From Clostridia bacterium (lineage in GTDB: Bacteria; Bacillota; Clostridia; Oscillospirales; CAG-272), in assembly GCA_017504625.1 (NCBI GenBank), contig JAFVQU010000020.1, positions 124,001-188,000 of the forward strand: a DNA stretch of 64,000 nucleotides, in the 5' to 3' direction. Shown here piece by piece: positions 54,143 through 63,765 of the stretch (the stretch's first letter is position 1; each line of letters begins with the position of its first letter). The position numbers and the translations under genes are program-made. Under the pieces are notes generated by a model. It saw only the letters and a list, made by a program, of their open reading frames with translations. It had not been told where the DNA came from and searched no databases.

Positions 54143-55783
54143 TTGCATCAGGCATTATACAGAAAGTGGCGTCCGCGCACCTTTGAGGAGGTATACGGAC
54201 AGGATCATATAACGTCAATATTGAAGTATGAAGTGGCAAACTCAAAGTTTTCCCACGCCTACCTTTTCTGCGGCTCACGCGGAACGGGTAAAACGACTTG
54301 CGCGAAAATCCTAGCTAAGGCGGTCAACTGTCTTTCTCCCGTGAACGGCAACCCCTGCGGAAAATGTCAGGCTTGTCTTTCTATTGAGGCAGGAACTGAG
54401 ACCGATATACTTGAAATGGACGCGGCGTCGAACAACGGCGTAGATAACATAAGAGATATTCGCGATGAGGTAGTTTACTCGCCGTCAAATCTCAAATACA
54501 GAGTTTACATCATCGACGAGGTGCATATGCTCTCTACGAGTGCGTTCAACGCACTTCTTAAAACTCTTGAGGAGCCGCCCGAGCACGTTGTATTTATACT
54601 TGCGACGACAGAGCTTCATAAGCTCCCCGCAACTATAATATCGCGTTGTCAGAGATTTGATTTCAGACGTATAGCTACAAACGTACTTACAGAGCATCTT
54701 TTACGCATCGCAAAAGCCGAGAATATTGAGATCGACGAGAGCGCGGCAACCTTGCTTGCAAATCATGCGCAGGGAGGTATGCGCGACGCGATAAGTCTTC
54801 TCGATCTTTGCGCCGGAAGCAGACAGAAAATCGATAACGAGCTTGTATATAGTACCGTAGGATCAAGCGGCAGAGATAATATGCTCGCGGTGGTAAAAGC
54901 AATTGCCGAAAAGGATTATGATAGCTTGTTCGGCGCAGTCGACGAGGTCGTTGCCTCGTCAAGAGATATAGCTGTATTCTGGCAGGATCTTATTTCAATA
55001 TACCGTGATCTTTTGGTAGTAAAGACGTCGAAAAACGCGGTTGAGTATCTTGATCTTACCGATAGTGAGATCGCATCGCTCTCAGACGTTGCAAAAATGT
55101 TTACGATAGAGAGAATGTCCTATCACTGCGGTATGCTTGAGGAAGCATATTTATCTATGCAAAAGGCAAACGCCGTAAAGCGCATCGTTGCCGAGATGAC
55201 CCTTGTCAGAATGTGTGACGAAAGACTTTCAAGCACACCCGAGGCGATGCTTTCGCGCATTTCCGCGCTTGAAAGCCGTGAATTCTTAGCTTCTTCTGTT
55301 ACGGCTGTTACAACACAATCCGCAGATGCCGTCGTGACAAGCAATGATAAACCGAAGCGTACACCTAAAAAACCCAAATTCGACGATGACGACGAGGATT
55401 TTCGTTCCGACGCGCCGACTACGATGAAAAAGGCAGAGAAGGTCAGCGCACTGGACGCAAACGATAAAAACGTGAGAGTTTTACGCCCGTTCAAGAGTCG
55501 AGCAGAGGTGCTTGACAGAATGATAGGCGCAGATCCTATGTCAGCGTCCTTTTTCAAGAATGCAAAATGGTATACCGATGAGTCGGGGCGTATGATCGTT
55601 AAGTTCAATAGCACGTTTGACATAGATAACATGCGCGTGTTTGGCGGCGAGGAGATCTTCATAAAGGTCGTCTCACAGGTAACAGGCAAGGCACTTTCAA
55701 AGAAAGACCTTATCTGTGAGGCCAACACCGAGAGCAAAAAAGACGAGCTTATAGACAAAATACTTGAAGCCGCAGAAGATTAA
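54143..55783 (+). CDS. dnaX: DNA polymerase III subunit gamma/tau
   Basis: 546 residues from a TTG start at 54143, preceded by AAAGGAGG. The frame opens earlier at 54038, but that part lies in the SRP RNA and terminator. HQALYRKWRPRTFEEVYGQ is the classic start. Walker A GSRGTGKTT, zinc-binding Cys in NPCGKCQAC, Walker B IIDEVHM and sensor SRC follow. It is the clamp-loader ATPase of the replisome; the C-terminal third is charged and variable as usual for tau. Operon dnaX-ebfC-recR-DUF3737. Confidence 0.96.
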   Translation: MHQALYRKWRPRTFEEVYGQDHITSILKYEVANSKFSHAYLFCGSRGTGKTTCAKILAKAVNCLSPVNGNPCGKCQACLSIEAGTETDILEMDAASNNGVDNIRDIRDEVVYSPSNLKYRVYIIDEVHMLSTSAFNALLKTLEEPPEHVVFILATTELHKLPATIISRCQRFDFRRIATNVLTEHLLRIAKAENIEIDESAATLLANHAQGGMRDAISLLDLCAGSRQKIDNELVYSTVGSSGRDNMLAVVKAIAEKDYDSLFGAVDEVVASSRDIAVFWQDLISIYRDLLVVKTSKNAVEYLDLTDSEIASLSDVAKMFTIERMSYHCGMLEEAYLSMQKANAVKRIVAEMTLVRMCDERLSSTPEAMLSRISALESREFLASSVTAVTTQSADAVVTSNDKPKRTPKKPKFDDDDEDFRSDAPTTMKKAEKVSALDANDKNVRVLRPFKSRAEVLDRMIGADPMSASFFKNAKWYTDESGRMIVKFNSTFDIDNMRVFGGEEIFIKVVSQVTGKALSKKDLICEANTESKKDELIDKILEAAED

Positions 55784-55831
55784 GGCTTCAGGTTTGATAA
55801 AATAAAATATAGTTTTAAGGAGAATAAAACA

Positions 55832-56179
55832 ATGAGAGCAAACGTACCGAAGGGAATGGGCGGCGGAGCAGGCAACATGCAGGCAATGCTTCGTCAGGCA
55901 CAGAAGATGCAGGAGGACATGGCGGCGCTTCAGGAGGATCTTGATGCGCGCGAATACGAGGTCAAGGCGGGCGGTGGTGTTGTCACCGTAAAGATAAACG
56001 GCAAAAAAGAGGTTCTTTCTATTGACATCGAGCCCGAGATCGTTGATCCTGATGACGTTGAGACTCTTTCCGATATACTTGTTGCGGCAGTAAACGAGGC
56101 TATAAAGAGAGTTGAAAGCACCAATTCCGCAGAAATGGAAAAGGTTACGGGTAGCATGAGCATGCCCGGATTATTCTGA
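55832..56179 (+). CDS. ebfC: YbaB/EbfC family nucleoid-associated protein
   Basis: 115 residues after TAAGGAGAATAAAAC. Gly-rich start then MLRQAQKMQEDMAALQEDL, a helix typical of the family; VKINGKKEVLSIDIEPEIVDPDD and the C-terminal SMPGLF are conserved. A dimeric DNA-binding protein of the nucleoid, nearly always between dnaX and recR. It ends one base before recR begins. Confidence 0.95.
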   Translation: MRANVPKGMGGGAGNMQAMLRQAQKMQEDMAALQEDLDAREYEVKAGGGVVTVKINGKKEVLSIDIEPEIVDPDDVETLSDILVAAVNEAIKRVESTNSAEMEKVTGSMSMPGLF

Positions 56180-56180
56180 T

Positions 56181-56780
56181 ATGGCGGAATATATCGAATC
56201 GCTTCAAAAGCTTGCCGAGAAATTTGCAAGGCTTGAAGGAGTAGGTAGAAAAAGCGCGATGAAAATGGCGTTTTCCGTGCTTGATATGTCTGTTGAGGAA
56301 GCAGGAGAATTTGCCGCGGCAATACTTGATGCCAAGGAGAAGATCCACCTTTGTCCCATATGTCAGAATATCACGGATAAGGATGTTTGTCCTATCTGCG
56401 CAGACCTTAACCGTGATAAGACCACAGTTTGTGTAGTATCTGATCCCAAAGTGGTCATTTCAATGGAAAAGGTCAGAGAATATAAGGGTGTTTATCACGT
56501 TCTTCACGGAGTTATATCGCCGATGAACGGAGTAACTCCCGACAAGCTCAAAATAAAGGAGCTTCTTGAACGTATCGGAGACGGCGAGATCGAGGAGGTC
56601 ATCGTCGCTACCAACCCGACAGTTGAGGGCGAGGCTACTGCAATGTACCTTGCAAGACTACTCAAGCCGTTAGGGCTTAAAGTAACAAGACTTGCATACG
56701 GAGTTCCTATGGGCTCCGACCTTGAATACGCAGACGAGATAACGCTTTTCCGCGCTATCGAAGGCAGAACCGACGTTTAA
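56181..56780 (+). CDS. recR: Recombination mediator RecR
   Basis: 199 residues, the usual size. A helix-hairpin-helix (LEGVGRKSAMKMA), a zinc finger C58, C61, C70, C73, and a Toprim domain (CVVSDPKVVISME, VATNPTVEGEATAMYLA) are followed by the Walker-B-like end RLAYGVPMGSDLEYAD. RecR acts with RecF/RecO to load RecA on gaps. Translation is probably coupled to ebfC. Confidence 0.97.
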   Translation: MAEYIESLQKLAEKFARLEGVGRKSAMKMAFSVLDMSVEEAGEFAAAILDAKEKIHLCPICQNITDKDVCPICADLNRDKTTVCVVSDPKVVISMEKVREYKGVYHVLHGVISPMNGVTPDKLKIKELLERIGDGEIEEVIVATNPTVEGEATAMYLARLLKPLGLKVTRLAYGVPMGSDLEYADEITLFRAIEGRTDV

Positions 56781-56790
56781 TGAGGAAAAA

Positions 56791-57639
56791 ATGATTTACA
56801 AGAACAAGCAATACGATGAGGAAAGAGCGCTTTACGGACAAGAGAATATCAAGGTGGTAGAGTGCCTTTTCGACGGACTCGCGGACGGTGAATCCGCGCT
56901 CAAGGAGTGTAGAAATATCAAGGTTGAGGGTTGCGATTTTAAATTGCGCTATCCTTTTTGGCACGTTACGGGCGCAGAGATAAAAGACTGCTCTATGAGT
57001 GATACCTGCCGCGCGGCACTGTGGTATGACGAGGATATTTCGATAGCTGACAGTAAGCTTCACGGTATAAAGGCTCTCCGCGAATGTAAAAATATCAAGC
57101 TCACACACACCGATATTATTTCGGAGGAGTTTGGATGGAGATGCCAAGACCTGACCGTAAAGGATTGCTCGCTTGCATCTCAATACGCGTTTTTTGAAAC
57201 GAAAAATACTGAGATGGACAACCTTACCATGACGGGCAAATATTCCTTCCAGTACATAGAAAATACGACGATCAAAAACTCGAATTTCAAAACCAAGGAT
57301 GCGTTCTGGCACGCAAAGGACGTAACCGTTTACGATACCGTGCTTGAGGGTGAATATCTCGGCTGGTATTCGGAAAATTTGCGCCTTGTCCGTTGTCACA
57401 TCAAGGGAACTCAGCCACTTTGCTACTGCCGTGGACTTATCCTTGAGGATTGCACGATGGAGGATACCGACCTCTCGTTTGAAAATAGCGAGGTAGAGGC
57501 AACCGTCAAGGGCGATATTATGAGCGTGAAAAATCCCATCTCGGGCTTGATAAAAGCCGACTCGATAGGCGAGATCATCTGGGACGAGAAGCATAAAGCA
57601 AGCTCTACCTGTGAAATTAAAATCACTCAAACTGTATAA
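56791..57639 (+). CDS. DUF3737-family right-handed beta-helix protein
   Basis: 282 residues, start 10 bases after recR. Repeating segments such as ECRNIKVEGCDFK, ADSKLHGIKALRECKNIKLTHT and KDVTVYDTVLEGEYLGWYSENLRLVRC show the short periodic strand pattern of a beta-helix. The opening KNKQYDEERALYG matches DUF3737. No signal peptide, so cytoplasmic. Function of the family is not known. Last gene of the dnaX operon, closed by a terminator. Confidence 0.85.
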   Translation: MIYKNKQYDEERALYGQENIKVVECLFDGLADGESALKECRNIKVEGCDFKLRYPFWHVTGAEIKDCSMSDTCRAALWYDEDISIADSKLHGIKALRECKNIKLTHTDIISEEFGWRCQDLTVKDCSLASQYAFFETKNTEMDNLTMTGKYSFQYIENTTIKNSNFKTKDAFWHAKDVTVYDTVLEGEYLGWYSENLRLVRCHIKGTQPLCYCRGLILEDCTMEDTDLSFENSEVEATVKGDIMSVKNPISGLIKADSIGEIIWDEKHKASSTCEIKITQTV

Positions 57640-57642
57640 TAA

Positions 57643-57670
57643 AAAATCCCGACACGGTCGGGATTTTTTG
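57643..57670. terminator. Bidirectional terminator between DUF3737 and topB
   Basis: Stem ATCCCGAC / GTCGGGAT with A- and T-runs on both sides. Confidence 0.88.
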
Positions 57671-57675
57671 TTTTA

Positions 57676-59829
57676 TTAAAAATCAAATACTACCTTATCT
57701 CCGTCAAGCTTAAGCCTTGCGTTAAAAGGCTTTCCTGCCTTTGAGATAAAGCCTTGAATTTCGGAGGTCTTTCCGTTTTCAAGTAGCAATTTTGCGTTGG
57801 AGAGGGAAATGTTGCGCTTGCATATAAAGCTGTTTATTCTGAACTTACAGCCCTCCTTGTAGCCCGTGCAGCCATAGCTGTACTTACCCTTTACAACGTC
57901 CTTGCCGCATACAGGACATTTTCCTACGAGATCACCGTAAAATCCTGTGTCGGTGTCAAGCTCAACAGATGTTTCCTTGCGCCCAAATACCTCAGCTATC
58001 TCATTTTTTGCAAGCATAACGCTTTCATCGACGGTCATGCTTCCGCGGTATACCTTTTTGAGTGCCTGACCCATAATGCTGGTCTTGTACTTGTCCATTG
58101 AAATTTGCATCTGCATCAGCTGCTCAATAAGATATTCACCGTCGGGAAGTATCGTGTAAACGTCTTTTTTGAGGTCAATATATCCCGATTTTCTCGCGTT
58201 GTCAATGATTCCGGTACGCGTTGCCTCGGTTCCAAGCTCAAGACCCTCGAAAATTGCCTTGTAGTCTTCCTCGTCGTTTTCGTTCTCGTCGGTGTCAGGA
58301 AGAGAAGTTGCGTTCTTTTCCTTTTCGGCAAGAGCCGCCTTGTCCTCGCGGAAGGGGTTTTTAAGATAATTATTCAGCGTTTCTATCGTGTAATGGCGCG
58401 GGGGAGATGTCTGCTTTTCAACCGGCTTGAAATCAATGTTGACGATATCGCCCTTTTCAAGAGCAGGAAGAATTTTGTCCTTGCGGTCACTGTCGTCAAA
58501 TCGCAAAAATCCGCGTTGAAGTATAGTGATACCCTTGAGAGTAAACTGCTCGTATCCACCGACGTCAATAACTATCTCAGTCTTTTGAGCAATACATTCT
58601 TCCTCACAAAAAACCGACACGAAGCGGCGGAAAACCGTTTGATAAACCTGCATTTCTTTTTCAGACAGGCTTTCTTTTTTCGGTATTTTATAAGTGGGGG
58701 TAAGTGCGGAGTGGCTCTCGATCTTCGAGTCGTCGAAAATCGTTTTCTTGTCCTTGAATACAACGGGATAGCCTACGCCCTTTATATTGTTGATTATCTT
58801 TTTTATCTTGTCCTTTTCGTTAGTCGCAAGATACTCGGAATTGGTACGCGGATAGGTCAAATAGCCTTCCTCGTAAAGCTTTTGCACGATGGCAAGGCTA
58901 TCTGCCATAGACATCTTATATTTTTTACCGAGCAAGCTTTGAAGCTTTGAAAGAGAGAAGAGCTTGCCGGGATTCAGCGTTTCCTTTTTCGTCTTTTTTG
59001 ACACAACGCGCGCTTCACTTGCGTTATATTTAGCGCAAAGTGCGTCGGCTTGATTTTTCTTGCTGTTATCAAACCTTTCCTTGCTGACAAGCTCGATCTC
59101 TTCACCCGAGGTCTTCTCCTTGGAAATGGCGGCGTAGTATATATCCGGTACGAAATTTCTGATTGCCAGATCTCTGTCGTAAATTGCACTGACAATGGGA
59201 ACGATAACCCTTCCAACGCGGAGAAGCGTACCTGTTTTAAGAGTGGCGTAGCGAGTAAGATTCACACCGTAAAGCCAGTCGATGTACGTGCGCGCAAAGC
59301 CCTCATCGGCAAGATTGTCGTACTCGGTTTCGTTCTTCATTTCGTTAAGTGCTTTCCATACCGTTTCGGGGGTCTGGTCGGGAAGCCAAAGGCGAGTGAA
59401 TTGTTTATCGGGCTTACCCAGCGCACCGGTATTCATTACGCAAAGGCGCACGATTATCTCTCCCTCGCGATCTGAGTCTCCCGCGTTTACAATGGTTTTA
59501 ACGTCATCGCGCAAGCAAAGGTATTTGATTGTTTCAAATTGCTTTTCAACGCCGGTGTCTACTTTTTTGTCGGCACCCATTCGGAGCTTGTACTTAAACT
59601 CGGCGGGAAAGCAGGGAAGCGAGTCCATGCACCACTTCTTGCCCGCTTCTCCTCCTGTATAATCCTCTATATCGCATAACGAAAAAAGGTGTCCGAACGC
59701 CCACGTTACAAGGTAGTCGCCACCCTCAAAATATCCGTTTTTTCTTTGAAAATTCAGCTTTGTAAATTGACCGATGCCCGCCACGATATTTCGCGCCAGA
59801 CTTGGCTTTTCGGCAATAATAACGATCAT
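57676..59829 (-). CDS. topB: DNA topoisomerase III (type IA)
   Basis: 717 residues. Toprim domain (MIVIIAEKPSLARNIV; NAGDSDREGE, the DxDxE-type metal site), then the gate region with the active-site tyrosine in YLTYPRTNSEYL near residue 328. The C-terminus has a zinc-binding repeat (CPVCGKDVVKGKYSYGC) plus a second basic domain. It relaxes and decatenates DNA via a 5' phosphotyrosine link. The gene has its own promoter; the ribosome site AAGAGG is somewhat far from the ATG. Confidence 0.95.
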   Translation of the reverse strand: MIVIIAEKPSLARNIVAGIGQFTKLNFQRKNGYFEGGDYLVTWAFGHLFSLCDIEDYTGGEAGKKWCMDSLPCFPAEFKYKLRMGADKKVDTGVEKQFETIKYLCLRDDVKTIVNAGDSDREGEIIVRLCVMNTGALGKPDKQFTRLWLPDQTPETVWKALNEMKNETEYDNLADEGFARTYIDWLYGVNLTRYATLKTGTLLRVGRVIVPIVSAIYDRDLAIRNFVPDIYYAAISKEKTSGEEIELVSKERFDNSKKNQADALCAKYNASEARVVSKKTKKETLNPGKLFSLSKLQSLLGKKYKMSMADSLAIVQKLYEEGYLTYPRTNSEYLATNEKDKIKKIINNIKGVGYPVVFKDKKTIFDDSKIESHSALTPTYKIPKKESLSEKEMQVYQTVFRRFVSVFCEEECIAQKTEIVIDVGGYEQFTLKGITILQRGFLRFDDSDRKDKILPALEKGDIVNIDFKPVEKQTSPPRHYTIETLNNYLKNPFREDKAALAEKEKNATSLPDTDENENDEEDYKAIFEGLELGTEATRTGIIDNARKSGYIDLKKDVYTILPDGEYLIEQLMQMQISMDKYKTSIMGQALKKVYRGSMTVDESVMLAKNEIAEVFGRKETSVELDTDTGFYGDLVGKCPVCGKDVVKGKYSYGCTGYKEGCKFRINSFICKRNISLSNAKLLLENGKTSEIQGFISKAGKPFNARLKLDGDKVVFDF

Positions 59830-59866
59830 TTTATACTTGTCTGCCTCTTAAAAATTGATTAAGTCT

Positions 59867-59895
59867 ATTCTATCACAGGGAGGATAAAAAGTCAA
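59867..59895 (-). promoter_or_regulatory. Promoter of topB
   Basis: TTGACT, 17-base spacer ending TGTGA, TAGAAT on the minus strand. Confidence 0.65.
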
Positions 59896-60010
59896 TACGA
59901 GCGAACAAATTACAATGACGAAACAAATCTGATGTTGTCAAAATCAACAATTTACATACCTTTTTTTCAGTAAAAAAATACAAATGACGTTAAAAAATGG
60001 GCAAAAAGCA

Positions 60011-60039
60011 TTGACAAGGTGGGTATAATAGTGTATAAT
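60011..60039 (+). promoter_or_regulatory. Promoter of fakB-fakA
   Basis: TTGACA, 17-base spacer, TATAAT. A second TATAAT lies inside the spacer but is too near the -35. Confidence 0.78.
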
Positions 60040-60092
60040 AAAATGAAGTATGTTTGGCATTCAGTCAAATTAGAAACATACGGAGGAATCAA

Positions 60093-60956
60093 ATGAGTGA
60101 ATTTACAATTATTACTGACTCCTCAGCGGACCTTCCCAAAAGCGTCGCTTGCGACATGGGTGTTACGATAATTCCGCTTGAAGTAAATATTGACGGCATT
60201 GGTTGCAAATACAACGATGAAATAGATATCAAGGAATTTTATGCTTGGCTTCGCGACAAGAAGGGTGCAAAGACCTCGGCAATAAATTTTGACCGATTTA
60301 CAGATGTCTTTGAAGGCTTTGTAAAAGAAGGCAAAGACGTGATCTATATAGGCTTTTCTTCCGGTCTTTCCGCTACCTTTATGGCCGCAAAGAACGCCGC
60401 CGAGGAGCTTTCAGAAAAGTATCCCGACAGAAAGATCATAGCAGTTGACTCGCTTTGCGCATCTCTCGGTCAGGGACTTCTCGTAAAGCATGCGGTTGAT
60501 AAGAAGAATGCGGGTGCGTCGATTGAGGAAGTTGCACAGTTCGTTGAGGAAAACAGATTGAACCTCTGTCACTGGTTTACGGTTGAGGATCTCTTTTTCT
60601 TAAAGCGAGGAGGTCGTGTTTCAGCGGCAACCGCAGTTATGGGCACCGTTCTTCAGATAAAGCCGGTTATGCACGTTGACGATGCAGGTAAGCTTATTAA
60701 CGTAGAGAAGGCGCGCGGAAGAGCGGCATCCATTAATTCGCTCTTCGCAAAAATGAAGGAAACTGCGATTGATCCCGAAAAGCAGACAATATATATCAGC
60801 CACGGCGATTGCTATGATGACGCAAAGAAGCTTGCTGATATGATCACGGCAGAATTCGGCATCACAGATATACTTATCAGCGAGGTAGGTCCCGTTATCG
60901 GCGCTCATTCGGGCCCCGGCACACTTGCGCTGTTCTTCCTTGGAAGTAAAAGATAA
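60093..60956 (+). CDS. DegV-family fatty-acid-binding protein (FakB-type)
   Basis: 287 residues; the ATG at 60093 follows CGGAGGAATC, the upstream start at 60054 does not. The DegV hallmarks are FTIITDSSADLPKSV, YIGFSSGLSATFMAA and the C-terminal EVGPVIGAHSGPGTLALFF with the lipid-carboxylate-binding His. FakB proteins carry a fatty acid to the kinase FakA for phosphorylation. A FakA-type gene follows 56 bases later, which supports this role over a generic DegV call. Confidence 0.9.
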   Translation: MSEFTIITDSSADLPKSVACDMGVTIIPLEVNIDGIGCKYNDEIDIKEFYAWLRDKKGAKTSAINFDRFTDVFEGFVKEGKDVIYIGFSSGLSATFMAAKNAAEELSEKYPDRKIIAVDSLCASLGQGLLVKHAVDKKNAGASIEEVAQFVEENRLNLCHWFTVEDLFFLKRGGRVSAATAVMGTVLQIKPVMHVDDAGKLINVEKARGRAASINSLFAKMKETAIDPEKQTIYISHGDCYDDAKKLADMITAEFGITDILISEVGPVIGAHSGPGTLALFFLGSKR

Positions 60957-61012
60957 AAATTGACTTTAACAAATACCTTTTTTCGATATTTATCGATGGA
61001 ATGGAGAATTTG

Positions 61013-62674
61013 ATGACTATAACAGGAAAATTGTATCGCAGTATGGCAATGTCGGGGGCGGCTCTGCTTGCTGAGAAAAAAGAAGAGATAAACAATCTCA
61101 ACGTTTTTCCCGTGCCCGACGGAGATACGGGTATAAATATGAGCCTCACGATGAGTACCGTCGGCAATACGACCGACGCTATGGGCATCGGCGAGTGCGC
61201 GGAAAAGACCGCAGGATTTATGCTTCGTTCCGCACGCGGAAATTCGGGTGCGATCCTGTCGCTTTTCTTCCGTGGAATAGGAAAGGCTTTGAAGAGTGTC
61301 GAGGAAGCGGGCTCTTGCGAGCTTGTTGAGGCATTCAAGAGAGGTACCAAGGAGGCATACCGCGCGGTAATGAAGCCTACTGAGGGAACTATTCTTACGG
61401 TTATGCGAATGGGTGGCGAGGCGGCAGAGAAGGCGTATCTTGAGAATAACGCTATCGGCGTTAGCGAGCTTTTCGACGTTCTTTTGGCAGGTGCTGAGGA
61501 TGCGCTTGCAAAGACTCCCGAAATGCTTCCCGTGCTTAAGCAGACGGGTGTAGTTGACGCAGGCGGATACGGCTTTGTTTGCGTTCTTCAGGGAATGAAG
61601 GCGGCGCTTGACGGAAAGCCTTATGCGGCAAGCAATATTACCGTATCGGAGAGCGAGGCTGAGGAAGCGGAATCCAAGGCGGCGGCAAACTTCGCGGAAT
61701 TCAATACCGAAGACATCAAGTTCGGATATTGTACCGAGTGTATTATTGAAAAGAATGAGAAATATCTCGGCGAGGATACCTCAGGAGAGCTTTATGAGTT
61801 TATAAAGAGCATCGGTGACAGCGCTGTATTCGTAGATGATGAAAGCATAATCAAGCTTCACATACATACGAACGATCCCGGTGCCGTGCTTACGCGTGCT
61901 ATCGAATTCGGCAGCATCGCAACTGTCAAGATCGAGAACATGAGAATTCAGCACACGGTTCTTTCCTCCGGCTCTAAGGCAGAGGAAAAGCCCGCTGAAA
62001 AGAAGATCGTTATCGAGAAGAAGTACGGCTTTGTAAGCGTTTGTATGGGCGACGGAATCAGAGATATGTTCCTTGACGTCGGAGTTGACAACATTATTAC
62101 GGGCGGTCAGACGATGAATCCCAGCACGCAGGATATTATAGATGCGGTAATGAAGACGCCCTCGGAGTATGTTTTCGTTCTTCCAAATAACAAGAATATT
62201 TGTATGGTCGCAAATCAGGCGGCAAATATCGTTACCGAGCGTAAGGTTATCGTAATTCCCACAGAAACCGTTCCTCAGGGAATGGCGGCAATGATAGCGT
62301 ATAACCCCGACGGTGAGGCTGAGGAAATCACGAAAGAAATGAACGATGCCGCCGCTATGGTCACCTCAATGTCGGTCACGTTTGCGGTCAGAGATACTCA
62401 GATCGACCGCTTCAACATCACAAAGGGACAGTTCCTCGGTCTTGTTGAAAATAAGATCGCGTGTGTAACTAACGATAACTTCAGCTGTATGAAGCAGTTG
62501 GCTCGCGGAATGACGGGCGCATCCTACGTAACCTTGTTCTACGGTGAGAACGTTACCGAGGAGCAGGCAAACGAGGTAGCGTCAATGATCTCCAATAAGG
62601 TTGGCGGAGGCTGTGAGGTCGCAGTGCTTTACGGCGGTCAGCCCCTCTACGATTATATCGTATCTGTTGAATAA
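61013..62674 (+). CDS. fakA: Fatty acid kinase catalytic subunit, FakA/YloV type
   Basis: 553 residues from ATG 61013, behind GGAGAATTTG; the ATG at 61001 contains that ribosome site and is less likely. The N-terminal DAK2/DhaL ATP-binding domain has NVFPVPDGDTGINM (D36 and D38 bind metal) and RSARGNSGAILS. A middle domain has CTECIIE and KLHIHTNDPG, and a DegV-like C-terminal domain starts near residue 340 (FVSVCMGDGI). It phosphorylates fatty acid held by FakB for membrane lipid synthesis. Confidence 0.92.
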   Translation: MTITGKLYRSMAMSGAALLAEKKEEINNLNVFPVPDGDTGINMSLTMSTVGNTTDAMGIGECAEKTAGFMLRSARGNSGAILSLFFRGIGKALKSVEEAGSCELVEAFKRGTKEAYRAVMKPTEGTILTVMRMGGEAAEKAYLENNAIGVSELFDVLLAGAEDALAKTPEMLPVLKQTGVVDAGGYGFVCVLQGMKAALDGKPYAASNITVSESEAEEAESKAAANFAEFNTEDIKFGYCTECIIEKNEKYLGEDTSGELYEFIKSIGDSAVFVDDESIIKLHIHTNDPGAVLTRAIEFGSIATVKIENMRIQHTVLSSGSKAEEKPAEKKIVIEKKYGFVSVCMGDGIRDMFLDVGVDNIITGGQTMNPSTQDIIDAVMKTPSEYVFVLPNNKNICMVANQAANIVTERKVIVIPTETVPQGMAAMIAYNPDGEAEEITKEMNDAAAMVTSMSVTFAVRDTQIDRFNITKGQFLGLVENKIACVTNDNFSCMKQLARGMTGASYVTLFYGENVTEEQANEVASMISNKVGGGCEVAVLYGGQPLYDYIVSVE

Positions 62675-62680
62675 AAAGCT

Positions 62681-62711
62681 TAACGGGCGAGTTAAACTCG
62701 CCCGTTTTTTT
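62681..62711. terminator. Bidirectional terminator between fakA and DUF4349 genes
   Basis: Stem AACGGGCGAGTT / AACTCGCCCGTT followed by T7 on the plus strand. Confidence 0.9.
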
Positions 62712-62718
62712 GTTTTAT

Positions 62719-63642
62719 TTACTTATTTTCTTCGTTCTTCTTAGCTTTTTTAGCTCGACGTTTATTTCTCGTGAGGATAAGAACGAGAGTCACAACGACC
62801 GCTGCAATTACAAGCTCGGGCAAGATATACGCGATACCTACCGATATTCCACTCACAATATCAACAAAGGTTTCCCAACCGCCAACGAAGGCGTTACCAA
62901 GTCGCTCAAAGAAGGTGTCGTCCTCGGTATCCTCGGTATAATCAATCACCTCGTTTACGTAGAGCGTAAGAGTTGAGTATGCAACCTGATCGTCATATAC
63001 CTTTATCTGAGTCTGGTATGATTCGATCTCCGCAATTACGTCGAAAAGCTTATCTTGAAGGTCAAGCAAGGATTTTATATCCTTGTAGTCGGTATAATTG
63101 TCGTACATCTCTTGAAGTGATGCCTTCTGAAGCTCCAAAACCTCAATTCGCGACTTGATGTCGTAGTATCTTGCGGTGACCTCGTTTGCATTGCTTGAGG
63201 AGTTAACAATATTGAGTGTTCCACCCAGCTCACTTGTAAACGTGTCAAGATTTTCCGCAGGAATTCTTATCGTATAATTTGCGTAGCGATAATTATACTT
63301 ACTGTTGTAATTTTTTCCGCGTACAGATGAGCTTTCAATATAACCGCCATTTGCTGCGCAAAGACCTTCAAGATAGGCAATGGCGTTGTCAAATTCTTTT
63401 GTTTCAGCAGTAACATTTGCGGTTTTGATTATTTTTCTTTCGTATTCTCCACCGACAATAGAGGGAAGCGATCCGCCACTTGACGAATTATCAAAACCTT
63501 CGCCTTTTTCAGACGGCATACTTTCTTCAACGTAGAAGTCGTTTCCCGCCTCCTTTGAGCGCGCCGCGCATGAAGCAAGGAGCGCGATCGACATAATAAG
63601 AGCGAGTGCTAACGTTAAATACTTAAAAAATCTCTTTTTCAT
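62719..63642 (-). CDS. DUF4349 lipoprotein with C-terminal membrane helix
   Basis: 307 residues. The ATG at 63642 is chosen because TTGGAGGTTGATT precedes it; the upstream start at 63717 is not supported. Lipobox LLASC. The DUF4349 region runs from about residue 70 (RKIIKTANVTAETKEFDNAIAYLE) through PAENLDTFTSELGG and a coiled coil (RIEVLELQKASLQEMYDNY). A membrane helix near 265-290 is followed by a very basic tail. Doubly anchored envelope protein of unknown function. Confidence 0.87.
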   Translation of the reverse strand: MKKRFFKYLTLALALIMSIALLASCAARSKEAGNDFYVEESMPSEKGEGFDNSSSGGSLPSIVGGEYERKIIKTANVTAETKEFDNAIAYLEGLCAANGGYIESSSVRGKNYNSKYNYRYANYTIRIPAENLDTFTSELGGTLNIVNSSSNANEVTARYYDIKSRIEVLELQKASLQEMYDNYTDYKDIKSLLDLQDKLFDVIAEIESYQTQIKVYDDQVAYSTLTLYVNEVIDYTEDTEDDTFFERLGNAFVGGWETFVDIVSGISVGIAYILPELVIAAVVVTLVLILTRNKRRAKKAKKNEENK

Positions 63643-63731
63643 AATCAACCTCCAAGAGAATAGACTTTGTAGAGCAAATTTGCTCCGTTCAATTAATATG
63701 TCGTCAAAAATTCTCAAAGGTTACACGAAAA

Positions 63732-63760
63732 TAAAAAAAGGCAGAAAAATTTTCTGCCTT
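63732..63760 (-). terminator. Terminator of the HAD phosphatase gene
   Basis: Stem GGCAGAAAA / TTTTCTGCC with seven T on the minus strand, just past the stop. Confidence 0.82.
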
Positions 63761-63765
63761 GATTT

